The notes under the pieces: generated by a model
Databases searched by the model: none
Told to the model about the DNA's origin: nothing
Seen by the model: only the letters and a program-made list of their open reading frames with translations
Made by a program: the position numbers and the translations under genes
NCBI RefSeq assembly: GCF_051027545.1
Contig: NZ_CP194902.1
Location: 4,402,001 to 4,466,000, forward strand
Source of the DNA: Methylocaldum sp002005105
GTDB lineage: Bacteria; Pseudomonadota; Gammaproteobacteria; Methylococcales; Methylococcaceae
Direction of reading: 5' to 3'
Length of the DNA stretch: 64,000 bases
Shown here: positions 1 through 8,596 of the stretch, piece after piece
Layout of the letters: every line of letters begins with the position of its first letter
Numbering within the stretch: position 1 is the stretch's first letter

Positions 1-888
1 ATGCGGGCAAAACTGGCTGAGCTTGCCGGTAACCCGATCGTCGAACCGCGCACCGACGGCGAACAGCACATCGCATTCGTGCATGGCCATATTCGCCTCG
101 TAGGTTCCGTGCATGCCCAGCATGCCCAGAAACTGCCGATCGGTGGCCGGATAGGCCCCCAATCCCATCAAGGTACTGGTGATGGGAAATCCGAGTATCC
201 GGGTGATTTCCTTCAACTGTTCGGACGCATTGCCCAATATGACGCCGCCTCCCGAATAGATCATCGGCCTCTTGGCGGAGAGCAACAGCTCTACCGCTTT
301 CTTGATCTGCCACCGATGCCCCTTGACCTGCGGGTTATAGGAGCGGATTGAAACCGAGCGCGGGTACTCGTAAGGAATCTTGAGATTGGGATCGGTGACG
401 TCCTTCGGAACGTCGACCACCACGGGACCGGGTCGGCCGGTGGTGGCGATGTAGAACGCCTTCTTGATGGTCTCCGCCAGCTTGTGCACGTCCTTGACCA
501 GAAAGTTGTGCTTTACACAGGGCCGGGTGATGCCGATAGTGTCGCACTCCTGGAAGGCATCGCTGCCGATGACCGGCAAGGGCACTTGGCCGGTGATGAT
601 TACCATCGGAATCGAATCCATGTAGGCCGTCGCGATACCGGTGACTGCATTGGTGGCTCCGGGGCCGGAAGTCACCAGCACCACGCCGGGCTTGCCGGTC
701 GAGCGCGCGTATCCATCCGCGGCATGGGTCGCGCCCTGTTCGTGGCGCACCAGGATGTGCTTCACGTCGTCCTGTCTGAACAGAGCATCGTAGATATGCA
801 ATACGGCCCCGCCGGGGTAACCGAAAATGTATTCAACCCCTTCGTCCTTAAGACTTTGGACCAGGATTTCCGCGCCGCTGAGCTCCAC
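1..888 (-). CDS. ilvI: Acetolactate synthase large subunit, biosynthetic (3' part off the window)
   Basis: Thiamine-diphosphate enzyme that condenses two pyruvates (or pyruvate and 2-oxobutyrate) in the first shared step of valine, leucine and isoleucine synthesis. The reverse-strand translation begins with MELSGAEILVQSLKDEG and continues with the family motifs FGYPGGAVLHIYDAL, RHEQGATHAADGYARS (with the catalytic Glu) and GPGATNAVTGIATAY. I chose a GTG start at 888 because AGGGGTG lies about 9 bases upstream and an in-frame stop lies at 913-915. About 296 codons are in the window; the FAD and C-terminal ThDP domains and the expected ilvH partner would lie beyond base 1. A terminator-like hairpin sits in the leader directly before the start. 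Confidence is high for the family; ilvI rather than ilvB is a convention. Confidence 0.93.
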   Translation of the reverse strand, partial: MELSGAEILVQSLKDEGVEYIFGYPGGAVLHIYDALFRQDDVKHILVRHEQGATHAADGYARSTGKPGVVLVTSGPGATNAVTGIATAYMDSIPMVIITGQVPLPVIGSDAFQECDTIGITRPCVKHNFLVKDVHKLAETIKKAFYIATTGRPGPVVVDVPKDVTDPNLKIPYEYPRSVSIRSYNPQVKGHRWQIKKAVELLLSAKRPMIYSGGGVILGNASEQLKEITRILGFPITSTLMGLGAYPATDRQFLGMLGMHGTYEANMAMHECDVLFAVGARFDDRVTGKLSQFCPH

Positions 889-903
889 GGTTTCAACACC
901 CCT

Positions 904-932
904 AAAAAAGAATCAGGCGTTTCGAAAACGCC
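904..932 (-). terminator. Terminator-like hairpin in the ilvI leader (possible attenuator)
   Basis: On the minus strand GGCGTTT-TCG-AAACGCC (916-932) forms a perfect 7-bp stem, followed by TGATTC and a run of six T, ending about 15 bases before the GTG start of ilvI. A run CGAAAC just upstream could pair with GTTTTCG of the stem as an alternative fold. The position suits attenuation of branched-chain amino acid synthesis. I found no convincing leader peptide rich in Leu, Val or Ile codons, and the T run is six bases away from the stem, so function is inference. Confidence 0.4.
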
Positions 933-969
933 CGTTTCGGCCGAGACAACAAAATAAAAATAGCCGATA

Positions 970-998
970 ACGGTACTCGGATTCGCATACTCCGTCAA
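970..998 (-). promoter_or_regulatory. Candidate sigma-70 promoter for ilvI
   Basis: On the minus strand TTGACG (993-998) and TACCGT (970-975) are separated by 17 bases, giving a predicted start near 963 and a leader of about 75 nt that contains the hairpin at 904-932. The -35 matches 5 of 6 consensus bases; the -10 is weak. Confidence 0.33.
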
Positions 999-1109
999 GC
1001 CGCTGCCACGCGGATGGCGTTCGTTCGATCCTCGCATGACGTTTCCCGGAATTGTACCGTACTTGGACAGCGGAAACGCCTCGATAGTGACCTCAGTGAC
1101 TTCGGCCAC

Positions 1110-1265
1110 TTACGCAGCGTTGACGAACCGGTACTTTTGTTCTGGATACATTTCCACTTCGAATGGATTGACTCCGAGCATGATGACCCGCGCCGGCGTA
1201 ACAACTCTCTCGGTATGCACCGCTAGTTGCCGTATGCCGCGCCATCCGCGGATCTTGCGGAACAT
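1110..1265 (-). CDS. Small hypothetical protein, 51 aa
   Basis: An open frame from ATG (1265) to TAA (1110) encodes 51 residues: a basic N-terminal half (MFRKIRGWRGIRQ) and a C-terminal half, VIMLGVNPFEVEMYPEQ followed by KYRFVNAA, that reads like real protein. It fills much of the gap between cysQ and ilvI, both on the same strand. There is no good ribosome binding site and I recognise no family. It could be a small gene, a gene remnant or chance. The rest of the 889-1340 gap holds only the ilvI promoter and leader. Confidence 0.3.
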   Translation of the reverse strand: MFRKIRGWRGIRQLAVHTERVVTPARVIMLGVNPFEVEMYPEQKYRFVNAA

Positions 1266-1340
1266 GATTGTTCAGAAGTGGCGCCCCGGCGGTGTTCATC
1301 AAAGCAGCCCAAAGCCTTATTCGACCAAACGGGGTGCGCG

Positions 1341-2159
1341 TCAGCCTTCTATGCCGTCCGCGTATCTGCACCAATCCCTGGATTTGTCACCAAACACGAG
1401 AAAATAAGGATTGAGCAGCGACGGCTTGGTGTTGTAAAGCAGTGGCTGACCGCGCAAGTCGGTCACCTCGCCACCGGCTTCCTTCACTATGCAATGCGCC
1501 GCCGCGGTATCCCATTCCGAGGTCAGACCGATGCGGGGATAGAGATCCGCCGCGCCTTCCGCCACCCAGCAGAGTTTCAGCGAACTGCCGATCGATACGA
1601 GTCGATGCTCGCCCAGTCGGTTCAGATAGACTGCCAACCCTTCGGTCTGGTGCGAGCGACTGCCGACCACCCTCAGCGGATGATGGGCACTCGTCGTCAC
1701 TTCGATGTTTTGCGGGGGCGAATCGTCGATCTGCCTGTACGCACCGCACCCCTCGGACGCAAAGTAGCAAAGATCTTTCGCCGGCGCATACACCACGCCG
1801 AGCACCGGTTGGTGACGGTGAATCAAGGCCACGTTAACGGTGAACTCGCCGTTTCGCTTGATAAACTCCTTGGTGCCATCCAGAGGATCGATCAGCCAAA
1901 AGGTCTCCCAGTCGCTTCGCTCCTCGAACGGCAAACTTTTGGATTCTTCCGAAATGATCGGATAGGCCGGACGCAACGCCGCGAGCCCTTCGACCAGACA
2001 GTGATGGGAAGCGAGATCGGCCGCGGTGAGCGGCGAACTATCTTCTTTTACGCCGACGCGGAAATCCGATCCGTAGATCTCGAGGATACGACGCCCGGAC
2101 TCCTTGGCGAGAGCGACTACGGTCTCGAGAAAGCGGGAGGGTTCTTTTCTGAGGGGCAT
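1341..2159 (-). CDS. cysQ: 3'(2'),5'-bisphosphate nucleotidase CysQ
   Basis: Mg-dependent phosphatase of the inositol monophosphatase superfamily; it hydrolyses 3'-phosphoadenosine 5'-phosphate (pAp), the by-product of sulfate assimilation. The 272-aa product shows the superfamily metal sites: SEES in PIISEESKSLPFEER, WLIDPLDGTKEFIKR (DPLDGT motif) and, near the C-terminus, SEWDTAAAHCIVKEAGG. The length is near the family norm. I start at ATG 2159 (MPLRKEPSRFLE); an upstream ATG at 2228 would add 23 residues with no homologous look. The Shine-Dalgarno is weak. It is divergent from yrfG, 88 bp apart. Confidence 0.92.
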   Translation of the reverse strand: MPLRKEPSRFLETVVALAKESGRRILEIYGSDFRVGVKEDSSPLTAADLASHHCLVEGLAALRPAYPIISEESKSLPFEERSDWETFWLIDPLDGTKEFIKRNGEFTVNVALIHRHQPVLGVVYAPAKDLCYFASEGCGAYRQIDDSPPQNIEVTTSAHHPLRVVGSRSHQTEGLAVYLNRLGEHRLVSIGSSLKLCWVAEGAADLYPRIGLTSEWDTAAAHCIVKEAGGEVTDLRGQPLLYNTKPSLLNPYFLVFGDKSRDWCRYADGIEG

Positions 2160-2247
2160 GGCTTGAAATCCGCAGCTACTCACTGGATACGCTGAATGGA
2201 GGGAATCGAAGATAATGACTGAAAGCAACCGAGTAAAATATTAAACC

Positions 2248-2904
2248 ATGATCGATTGGCGAAACATTAGCAGCGTGTTTCTCGATATGGACGGCACGCT
2301 GTTGGACCTGAATTTCGATAACCACTTTTGGCTCGAATTCGTTCCGCTGCGTTACGCCGAACGGCACGGACTTTCGGTCGCGGAAGCCAAAGCCGAATTG
2401 ACACCCCGGTTCAAGGAAACCGAGGGACGACTCGAATGGTACTGCCTGGATTACTGGACTGATCGTTTGTGCCTGGACATCGTAGGCTTAAAAGCCGAAA
2501 TCGCGGGACTGATAGCGATACTACCTCATGTCACCGACTTCCTCGATGCCGTACGCAAAGCCGAAAAGCGTTTGGTGCTGGTAACCAACGCACACCCGAA
2601 AAGCTTGGGTTTGAAGTTGGAGCGAACCTGCCTCCATGGTTTTTTTGACGAAATCTTCTCTTCGCATGCATTCGGATTTCCGAAGGAGCATCCCGGCTTT
2701 TGGAAAGCCCTTAGCGCCATAGAACCCTTTTCGGCGGATAAGACGCTACTGGTCGACGACAGCGTGACCGTATTACACGCCGCCCGCCAATTTGGCATCC
2801 GGCACGTAGTTGCCGTGAAGAAACCCGATAGCCGGCAACCTCCAAGAAACATCGTCGAATTCGACGCCATTGAGGACTTTCGCGAGCTAATGCCTCCAAG
2901 CTGA
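2248..2904 (+). CDS. yrfG: HAD-family GMP/IMP nucleotidase YrfG
   Basis: A 218-aa haloacid-dehalogenase phosphatase. Motif I is FLDMDGTLLDL (both Asp present), motif II LVTNA, and motif III/IV LLVDDS with the upstream Lys in GFPKEHPGF. It matches the YrfG nucleotidase branch (GMP/IMP 5'-nucleotidase in E. coli) over its length, including the long cap segment with RYAERHGLSVAEAK. No clear ribosome binding site precedes the ATG; the upstream bases are AT-rich. Substrate assignment is by family only. Confidence 0.85.
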   Translation: MIDWRNISSVFLDMDGTLLDLNFDNHFWLEFVPLRYAERHGLSVAEAKAELTPRFKETEGRLEWYCLDYWTDRLCLDIVGLKAEIAGLIAILPHVTDFLDAVRKAEKRLVLVTNAHPKSLGLKLERTCLHGFFDEIFSSHAFGFPKEHPGFWKALSAIEPFSADKTLLVDDSVTVLHAARQFGIRHVVAVKKPDSRQPPRNIVEFDAIEDFRELMPPS

Positions 2905-3143
2905 AATCGACCGCGGCGCCAATCCCCGAAACAAGTCCGTCGCCCCCATTTGCCCGTCCGTCCGCGAGCCGATTCCGGTGTTTACCGAAGGCAATTTACG
3001 TACGGAACCATGGGGCTTGAAATTGTCATTCGTTTAAGCTGAAATGCACGTACGCAAGGGAAAGCTGCACCATTCCCATTCGTACTGGCCGTTGGCGCCC
3101 CAGTCCCTTCCAATTTCCCCGTTGAGACCGTGAGGAGTTCATT

Positions 3144-3470
3144 GTGAGCGAACGCATACTTCAAGTTACCGATGCCGAATTCGAGGATAAGGTCCTCAAA
3201 GCGAGCGGCCCTGTACTAGTCGATTTCTGGGCCGAATGGTGCGGTCCCTGCAAGATGATTGCACCTATTCTGGAGGAGGTCGCTGGGGATTATGAAGGTA
3301 AGCTGACGATCGCCAAGCTCAATATCGACGACAATCCTGGAACGCCCCAGCGCTACGGCGTACGCGGAATTCCAACGCTGATTTTGTTTAAGAACGGCGA
3401 AGTGGAAGCCACTAAGGTGGGAGCCTTGGCCAAATCGCAACTGGCTGCATTCCTTGACGCCAATATTTGA
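3144..3470 (+). CDS. trxA: Thioredoxin 1
   Basis: A 108-aa cytoplasmic disulfide reductase with the canonical active site WCGPC (Cys33, Cys36) in FWAEWCGPCKMIAP, the buried Asp (VDFW) and the cis-Pro loop RGIPTLILF. It starts at GTG 3144, preceded by GAGGAG at 3132-3137. It lies just upstream of rho, a conserved gammaproteobacterial order. It serves ribonucleotide reductase, methionine sulfoxide reductases and general thiol redox control. Confidence 0.97.
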   Translation: MSERILQVTDAEFEDKVLKASGPVLVDFWAEWCGPCKMIAPILEEVAGDYEGKLTIAKLNIDDNPGTPQRYGVRGIPTLILFKNGEVEATKVGALAKSQLAAFLDANI

Positions 3471-3481
3471 GCATCCGGCAT

Positions 3482-3514
3482 GTGCGGGCCGGTTCTGACT
3501 AGACGGCCTCGCAC
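3482..3514 (+). terminator. Hairpin downstream of trxA
   Basis: GTGCG-GGCCG pairs with CGGCC-T-CGCAC across a short loop, giving about ten base pairs with one bulge, right after the trxA stop. There is no T run, so it may act as a 3' end stabiliser or a Rho-dependent end rather than an intrinsic terminator. Confidence 0.35.
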
Positions 3515-3540
3515 GCCTGTGCTAACTTTGGTGTAACTCT

Positions 3541-3646
3541 TAACGTCGTCCTCTTAACCGGGCCACTTCCGGCCGTTCTCTCCAAGCTCGTCTCTCATAC
3601 GAGCGCAATTCCTTAGATCATTTACATCTGCTCTTCACTAACGTCT
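3541..3646 (+). promoter_or_regulatory. C-rich, G-poor leader upstream of rho
   Basis: By hand count this 106-nt stretch before the rho start holds 37 C and 16 G, in a genome near 60% G+C. Such unstructured C-rich RNA is what Rho binds, and rho in E. coli is controlled by Rho-dependent termination in its own leader. Autoregulation here is inferred from composition and position only. Confidence 0.4.
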
Positions 3647-4903
3647 ATGAATCTGACCGATCTTAAACGCAAACCCGTTTCCGAACTCATCGAAATCGCT
3701 GAATCACTCGACATCGAAGGCGTTGCTCGAACGCGCAAACAGGATTTGATCTTTTCGATCCTGAAAAAACAGGCCAAAAGCGGGGAAGATATCTACGGCG
3801 ACGGGGTATTGGAAATCCTGAGCGACGGATTCGGCTTTCTGAGGTCCGCCGACAGCTCCTTTTTGGCCGGACCCGATGATATTTACGTCTCGCCCAGTCA
3901 GATTCGTAGATTTAGCTTACGAACCGGAGACACGATTTCCGGAAAGATTCGTCCGCCCAAGGACAACGAGCGCTACTTCGCAATGCTCAAGGTCGAGCAA
4001 ATCAACTATGAGCCGCCGGAAAACGCCAAGCACAAGATCTTATTCTCTAACCTAACTCCCTTATTTCCTGTCGAACGCCTGCAACTGGAGATCGGCAACG
4101 GAACCACCGAGGATTTGACCGCTCGGGTGATCGACCTGGTCGCACCGATCGGCAAAGGGCAGCGCGGCTTGATCGTGTCGCCGCCGAAAGCCGGCAAGAC
4201 CATGATCCTCCAGAACATCGCCCATTCGGTCGCCGAAAAGAACCCTGAATGTTACCTGATCGTCCTACTGATCGACGAACGGCCGGAAGAAGTCACCGAG
4301 ATGCAGCGCAGCGTCAAGGGCGAAGTCGTATCCAGCACCTTCGACGAACCGCCGGCGCGTCACGTGCAAGTGGCGGAGATGGTCCTGGAAAAAGCTAAGC
4401 GCTTAGTCGAGCACAAGCGCGATGTCGTCATCCTCCTCGACTCTATCACCCGCCTCGCCCGAGCTTACAACACAGTGATCCCATCCTCGGGCAAAGTGTT
4501 GACCGGCGGCGTGGACGCCAACGCCCTGGAACGTCCCAAGCGCTTTTTCGGTGCCGCTCGTAACATCGAGGAAGGCGGCAGCCTCACGATCATCGCTACC
4601 GCACTGATCGATACCGGGTCGCGCATGGACGAAGTGATCTACGAAGAATTCAAGGGCACCGGCAATATGGAATTGCACCTCGAGCGGAAAATCGCCGAGA
4701 AGCGCGTTTATCCGGCCATCAATATCAACCGATCCGGAACCCGCCGCGAGGAATACATCGTTCCGGCGGACGAACTGCAAAAATGCTGGATTTTACGCAA
4801 AATCCTGCAACCGATGGACGAAATGGCAGCCAGCGAATTCCTGCTGGGCAAACTGAAGGACACCAAGACTAACGCCGAGTTCTTCGACATGATGAAGCGC
4901 TGA
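3647..4903 (+). CDS. rho: Transcription termination factor Rho
   Basis: Hexameric RNA-dependent ATPase that ends transcription at C-rich, ribosome-free RNA. The 418 aa match the usual 418-420. Visible parts are the N-terminal Rho_N helices (residues 1-45), the cold-shock-like RNA-binding domain (about 50-120, with DGFGFLRS), Walker A PPKAGKTM (about 179-186), Walker B DVVILLDSITRLARAYN and the Q/R-loop region. All catalytic segments are intact. It is monocistronic by spacing and preceded by a C-rich leader. Confidence 0.98.
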   Translation: MNLTDLKRKPVSELIEIAESLDIEGVARTRKQDLIFSILKKQAKSGEDIYGDGVLEILSDGFGFLRSADSSFLAGPDDIYVSPSQIRRFSLRTGDTISGKIRPPKDNERYFAMLKVEQINYEPPENAKHKILFSNLTPLFPVERLQLEIGNGTTEDLTARVIDLVAPIGKGQRGLIVSPPKAGKTMILQNIAHSVAEKNPECYLIVLLIDERPEEVTEMQRSVKGEVVSSTFDEPPARHVQVAEMVLEKAKRLVEHKRDVVILLDSITRLARAYNTVIPSSGKVLTGGVDANALERPKRFFGAARNIEEGGSLTIIATALIDTGSRMDEVIYEEFKGTGNMELHLERKIAEKRVYPAININRSGTRREEYIVPADELQKCWILRKILQPMDEMAASEFLLGKLKDTKTNAEFFDMMKR

Positions 4904-4928
4904 AGGAGCAAGAAAAGCCCCTCCTTCA
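4901..4928. terminator. Hairpin between convergent rho and rmuC
   Basis: TGAAGGAG and CTCCTTCA form an 8-bp stem around a 12-nt loop, starting on the rho stop codon. It lies between two convergent genes and could serve both strands, but no long T tract follows on either side. Confidence 0.45.
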
Positions 4929-4967
4929 AGCCGATCCAAGCCGTTCAGCTCAAAACAAGCCGTATAA

Positions 4968-6461
4968 TCATCCTTCGGACGATTCGCTCGTCTCCCCGAT
5001 TGCCGGAAGTTCCAGCTTTAGCGCGGCGTACATGTCGTCTTCGACGTCCAGATCGACTTTCTCCAAAATACTTTTTGGGAGCCGTTTGTTCACTTTTGCG
5101 CCCAGTTCCACAAAACTTTCCGCCTGCCGGATTAAATTGCCGCGCCCGCGGGTAAGTTTATTCATCGCGTCGTCATAAGTCTTGTGGACGCTGCTGAGCT
5201 GGGCGCCCAATTTTTCCAAGTCTTCCACGAATCCGCGCAATTTGTCGTAAATCGAGCCCGCCTTGTCCGCGATCAACTTCGCATTTTCATTCCGCCGCTC
5301 GTAGCGCCAAATGTTTTCTATGGTACGTAAAGTAGCCAGCAAGGTGGTCGGGGTCACCACTACGATATTGCTGGAGAACGCATCCGAGAACAGCTTGTCG
5401 TCGTGCTGGAAGGCCAGCATGAAAGCCGACTCGATCGGCATGAACAGCAGAATAAAATCCAGAGAGCGCAGCCCATTCAAGCCGGAATAATCTTTCTGCG
5501 CCAGGGTTTTGATATGGTTACGCACGGCCAGAACATGCTCGCGCACCGCCGACTCCCGCTCCGGTCCGTCGTCCAGGGAACAGCAGCGGTCGTAAGCCAC
5601 CAGCGAGACCTTGGAATCGATGATGATGTCCTTGCCTTCCGGCAGGTGCACGATGACATCGGGTCGAAATAAGCGATTTTCGCCGTCGCGATAACCGCCT
5701 TGGGTCTCGTATTCGATGCCCTTGCGCAAGCCGGACTGCTCCAACACCCGCTCCAGAATCAGTTCCCCCCAGGCGCCTTGCAATTTTTTGTCGCCTTTCA
5801 ACGCGCGAGTCAGATTGACCGCTTCCTGGTTGATACGCTGGGTCTGCAAGCGAAGGTTCTCGATCTCCTGGCGCAGGGATGCCCTGTCCTTCGCGTCGTG
5901 GAGATGCATTTCGTCCACCTTCTTTCGGAAATCGCCGAGCTGTTCGCGAAACGGCGTCAAAACGCCGTCGAGTTGGCTCTTGTTCTGTTCGGTGAATTTC
6001 TGCGTCTTTTCCTCGAGTATTTTCTGCGCCAGATTTTCGAACTGGGTGAACAGTTGAACTTCCGCGTTACGAAGCAGCGCCAGCTTTCCTTCGGTGTTTT
6101 TCTCTTCGTTCTCGAGGCGCGTCCTGAGTTCGGCGCATTCCGTCCGCGCGGCCGTAAGCTGCTGGCTTGTTTCGGCCAGCCTGCTTTCCAGTAGCGGGAT
6201 GCGTCCCGCTTTTTCTTCAGCGACGGCCAAGTCCGTGCTCAACGAATAGACTCGATCTTGGCGATCAGCCAGCTCTTCCGACAATTCAGCAATTTTCTCC
6301 GCCTGCTCCTCAGTCAATCGCCGGCACAATTCCGGATGATGTCCTCTGTGGCGCAAAGACGCTATCAGCCATCCGACGGACAGTCCCAAAAGCATGCCGA
6401 CAGCCAGAATCAGAGAAGGCGGCAGCTTATCGATATTCGCCACCCAATGTGTATTATCCAT
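4968..6461 (-). CDS. rmuC: DNA recombination protein RmuC
   Basis: A 497-aa member of the RmuC family, linked in E. coli to limiting inversions at short inverted repeats. It has an N-terminal membrane anchor (about residues 14-33, LPPSLILAVGMLLGLSVGWL), a long coiled coil (about 45-210, rich in E, L, A and Q), then the conserved nuclease-fold domain with WGELILERVLEQSGL, FRPDVIVHLPEGKDIIIDSK and VTPTTLLATLRTIENIW. The length is normal. It is convergent with rho and lies 40 bp downstream of the DedA-LssY gene on the same strand. Confidence 0.93.
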   Translation of the reverse strand: MDNTHWVANIDKLPPSLILAVGMLLGLSVGWLIASLRHRGHHPELCRRLTEEQAEKIAELSEELADRQDRVYSLSTDLAVAEEKAGRIPLLESRLAETSQQLTAARTECAELRTRLENEEKNTEGKLALLRNAEVQLFTQFENLAQKILEEKTQKFTEQNKSQLDGVLTPFREQLGDFRKKVDEMHLHDAKDRASLRQEIENLRLQTQRINQEAVNLTRALKGDKKLQGAWGELILERVLEQSGLRKGIEYETQGGYRDGENRLFRPDVIVHLPEGKDIIIDSKVSLVAYDRCCSLDDGPERESAVREHVLAVRNHIKTLAQKDYSGLNGLRSLDFILLFMPIESAFMLAFQHDDKLFSDAFSSNIVVVTPTTLLATLRTIENIWRYERRNENAKLIADKAGSIYDKLRGFVEDLEKLGAQLSSVHKTYDDAMNKLTRGRGNLIRQAESFVELGAKVNKRLPKSILEKVDLDVEDDMYAALKLELPAIGETSESSEG

Positions 6462-6501
6462 CGGCCCACGCTGCCCGGAAAAAAGAGCTGATCATCGAGA
6501 T

Positions 6502-8406
6502 TTACTGGGGGGGAAGCAACACGACGACCTGATCGTTCTCGCTCGTTCTCAGGACGAACGGACGAAGCGACAGGAGATCATCGGTCAAGATGTTGAGTGC
6601 GTCCGTACCGTCGACTGCCTCTTCGGACAACTTCAGGATACCGAAGACATTACGCTCCTCCAAGAAGGCGACACTTCCCAGCCAGATTGGGATGGCTCCC
6701 GGCTGCAACTGTTGTCCGCTCGGCCAGAAACGGACGATCAACCACCGCCCGTCGGAAGTCGCCTTGATCATACGAAGAGTATCCACATCGATCTGGTTGA
6801 AGTGAGGTAAAACCGGCAAGTCCGCCATTCCGGTCTGAGGATTCAGAAAGTGCAGCGCCTGGGTCGGTGTCAAAGGTTTCGGCTCTTGCCAGCCGAGCTT
6901 TGCCAAGTCCGAACGGATAGCATCGATCGACGATGCCCATTGAACACTGAGCGCCTGCTCGGATCGGCCGATCGTCTTCACCCGGCAGGCCGGCAAAAAC
7001 CGCCAGCCCTGTTCGAGCCAGTGCTCCTCGCTTACGCTTAGAAGCGGTCGCCGATAGTAAAACTCTTCCAGCGAGTGGCTATACCAAACAACCGCCCCGA
7101 TGCCCACTAGGGAAACCATCACGATCCCGATCAAGCCTCTGATCGGTACATCGCCGTGCCGATGGCGCCGATAGGCCACCCCCAGCAGGACCAGCCAGAT
7201 CAGAACCATCGACAGAGTAAAGCAAGCCGCGAGAAACTCGCCCGTATCGGCATAGACGCGAGCGAACGCGATAACGGTGACCAGCAGGGTCGCCCCGGAG
7301 TAAATCAACCAGCGCCAACGCGGCGTCGCGCTGTCCGCGGTCAACACTGCCGCAAAACCGTACACCGCGCCGCCGTTCAGGACATGACTATCGATCAGCG
7401 GATTATCGTCAACGAAACGGCAGACCGTTCCGAGCGCCAACGCGAAAATCAGCGCTCCCAGGAAATGCGCCGCGGCGACAGCTTGCTTCCGGATCAATAA
7501 CCAGCCGAGCACGACCGCCGAGAAAACCGACACGGACAAGGTCTCGCCCAATTCCTCGAACACGATCAAGGCATAATCGGACCAAGGAGTTCGCCAGGCT
7601 TCCAAGGACACAGGCACCGAATCGGCTGGTACCAAGAAGCAGGCCAGCAAACCAGACAGGCCCAAAATCGCCGCCCACACCGATAGGCCGGCGTAATCGC
7701 GTTGCTCAGGATCGATGAGGGGAGCGGTGAGACGTCCCAGCAGGGGGTGCTCTCGGCTAAGGTCGAACGTCGCCAGAATGAGCTGGTGCGCCCGGGGCTG
7801 GAAGTAAAGATAAAGATGCTTGCTCAACCAGGCCCCGAACCATAGGACCACTAGCAACGCAATCAATAGGGCGGCCAAGCGTCCGGTCACCTTTGACGCC
7901 AGATCGAGGGATGCGCCGAAGGCCATGCCCGGCAGCAAATATGCGGGACCCCAGAGAACGGCGGACAACACATTGATATAAACGAACCGCCGCGCCGGCA
8001 TCGTCAGCATGCCCGCCACCAAGGGGATCACCGCACGGACCGGGCCGACGAAACGCCCGAACAGCACGCTCCGTCCCCCGTAGCGGTGAAAATAATCGAT
8101 GCCGCGGTCGATCATTCCCGGATAGCGCTTAAACGGCCACAGAGACGACAAGCGATCGCGATAACGCCATCCCAGCCAAAAGCTGATCCCGTCGCCGACT
8201 ACCGCTCCGGCTATCGCGTAAGCGCAGGTCGGAGCAAAGGAAAGAGCTCCGGCGCCTACGAGCGCCCCGGCGGCGAACATCATGGCGACGCCGGGAACCA
8301 CTAGCCCCACCACTGCCAAGGATTCGGCCATGGCAATCAAAAAGACCGCTAGGCCGGCGTGGTGTGGATGCAGTGCGATCCATGCGTAAATAGTTTCAAA
8401 GCTCAA
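6502..8406 (-). CDS. DedA-family membrane protein fused to a degenerate PAP2-like region and an LssY-type C-terminal domain
   Basis: A 634-aa multi-span inner-membrane protein. Residues about 1-200 are a DedA (SNARE-associated/VTT) domain with GRFVGPVRAVIPLVAGMLTM and a C-terminal helix bundle. Residues about 240-430 resemble the membrane part of PAP2 phosphatases but lack the signature: where PSGH is expected the protein reads LIDSHVLNGG, and the SR-x5-H-x3-D motif is replaced by ARVYADTGEF, without the His. Residues about 450-634 form a soluble LssY-like domain (HFNQIDVDTLRMIKA, GRWLIVRFWP). DedA proteins are linked to lipid scrambling and proton-motive-force homeostasis; the role of this fusion is unknown. 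Confidence 0.8.
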   Translation of the reverse strand: MSFETIYAWIALHPHHAGLAVFLIAMAESLAVVGLVVPGVAMMFAAGALVGAGALSFAPTCAYAIAGAVVGDGISFWLGWRYRDRLSSLWPFKRYPGMIDRGIDYFHRYGGRSVLFGRFVGPVRAVIPLVAGMLTMPARRFVYINVLSAVLWGPAYLLPGMAFGASLDLASKVTGRLAALLIALLVVLWFGAWLSKHLYLYFQPRAHQLILATFDLSREHPLLGRLTAPLIDPEQRDYAGLSVWAAILGLSGLLACFLVPADSVPVSLEAWRTPWSDYALIVFEELGETLSVSVFSAVVLGWLLIRKQAVAAAHFLGALIFALALGTVCRFVDDNPLIDSHVLNGGAVYGFAAVLTADSATPRWRWLIYSGATLLVTVIAFARVYADTGEFLAACFTLSMVLIWLVLLGVAYRRHRHGDVPIRGLIGIVMVSLVGIGAVVWYSHSLEEFYYRRPLLSVSEEHWLEQGWRFLPACRVKTIGRSEQALSVQWASSIDAIRSDLAKLGWQEPKPLTPTQALHFLNPQTGMADLPVLPHFNQIDVDTLRMIKATSDGRWLIVRFWPSGQQLQPGAIPIWLGSVAFLEERNVFGILKLSEEAVDGTDALNILTDDLLSLRPFVLRTSENDQVVVLLPPQ

Positions 8407-8441
8407 AGTCGATTGTTTGTTTCAATCCGCGCCCGGCCTCA

Positions 8442-8480
8442 TCCGCCGGACGAAACCCGCCGGGAATAGAGGCCGGCGGA
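8442..8480. repeat. Inverted repeat between hemL and the DedA-LssY gene
   Basis: TCCGCCGG (8442-8449) and CCGGCGGA (8473-8480) form a perfect 8-bp inverted repeat with a 23-nt spacer. It is downstream of hemL on the minus strand but is not followed by a T run, so it is at best a weak terminator or a REP-like element. Confidence 0.35.
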
Positions 8481-8596
8481 TTATTCATTCCATGAACGGG
8501 AAATAACCGAGAGGATAGCGATGTCCGGGCATCGTCGTCCAGATTTAACAATTCCCCCTATAAAAGAGGAAGTTTCAGAGTAGCAAGCCGTTCTGG

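Noticed and set aside
963..970. GCCGATAA upstream of ilvI as a sigma-28 element
   Set aside because: No TAAA-like -35 at the right spacing, and it points away from ilvI into the convergent-strand gap.
1227..2195. A 322-codon plus-strand frame antisense to cysQ
   Set aside because: CysQ metal-binding motifs lie on the minus strand; the antisense text has no recognisable domain.
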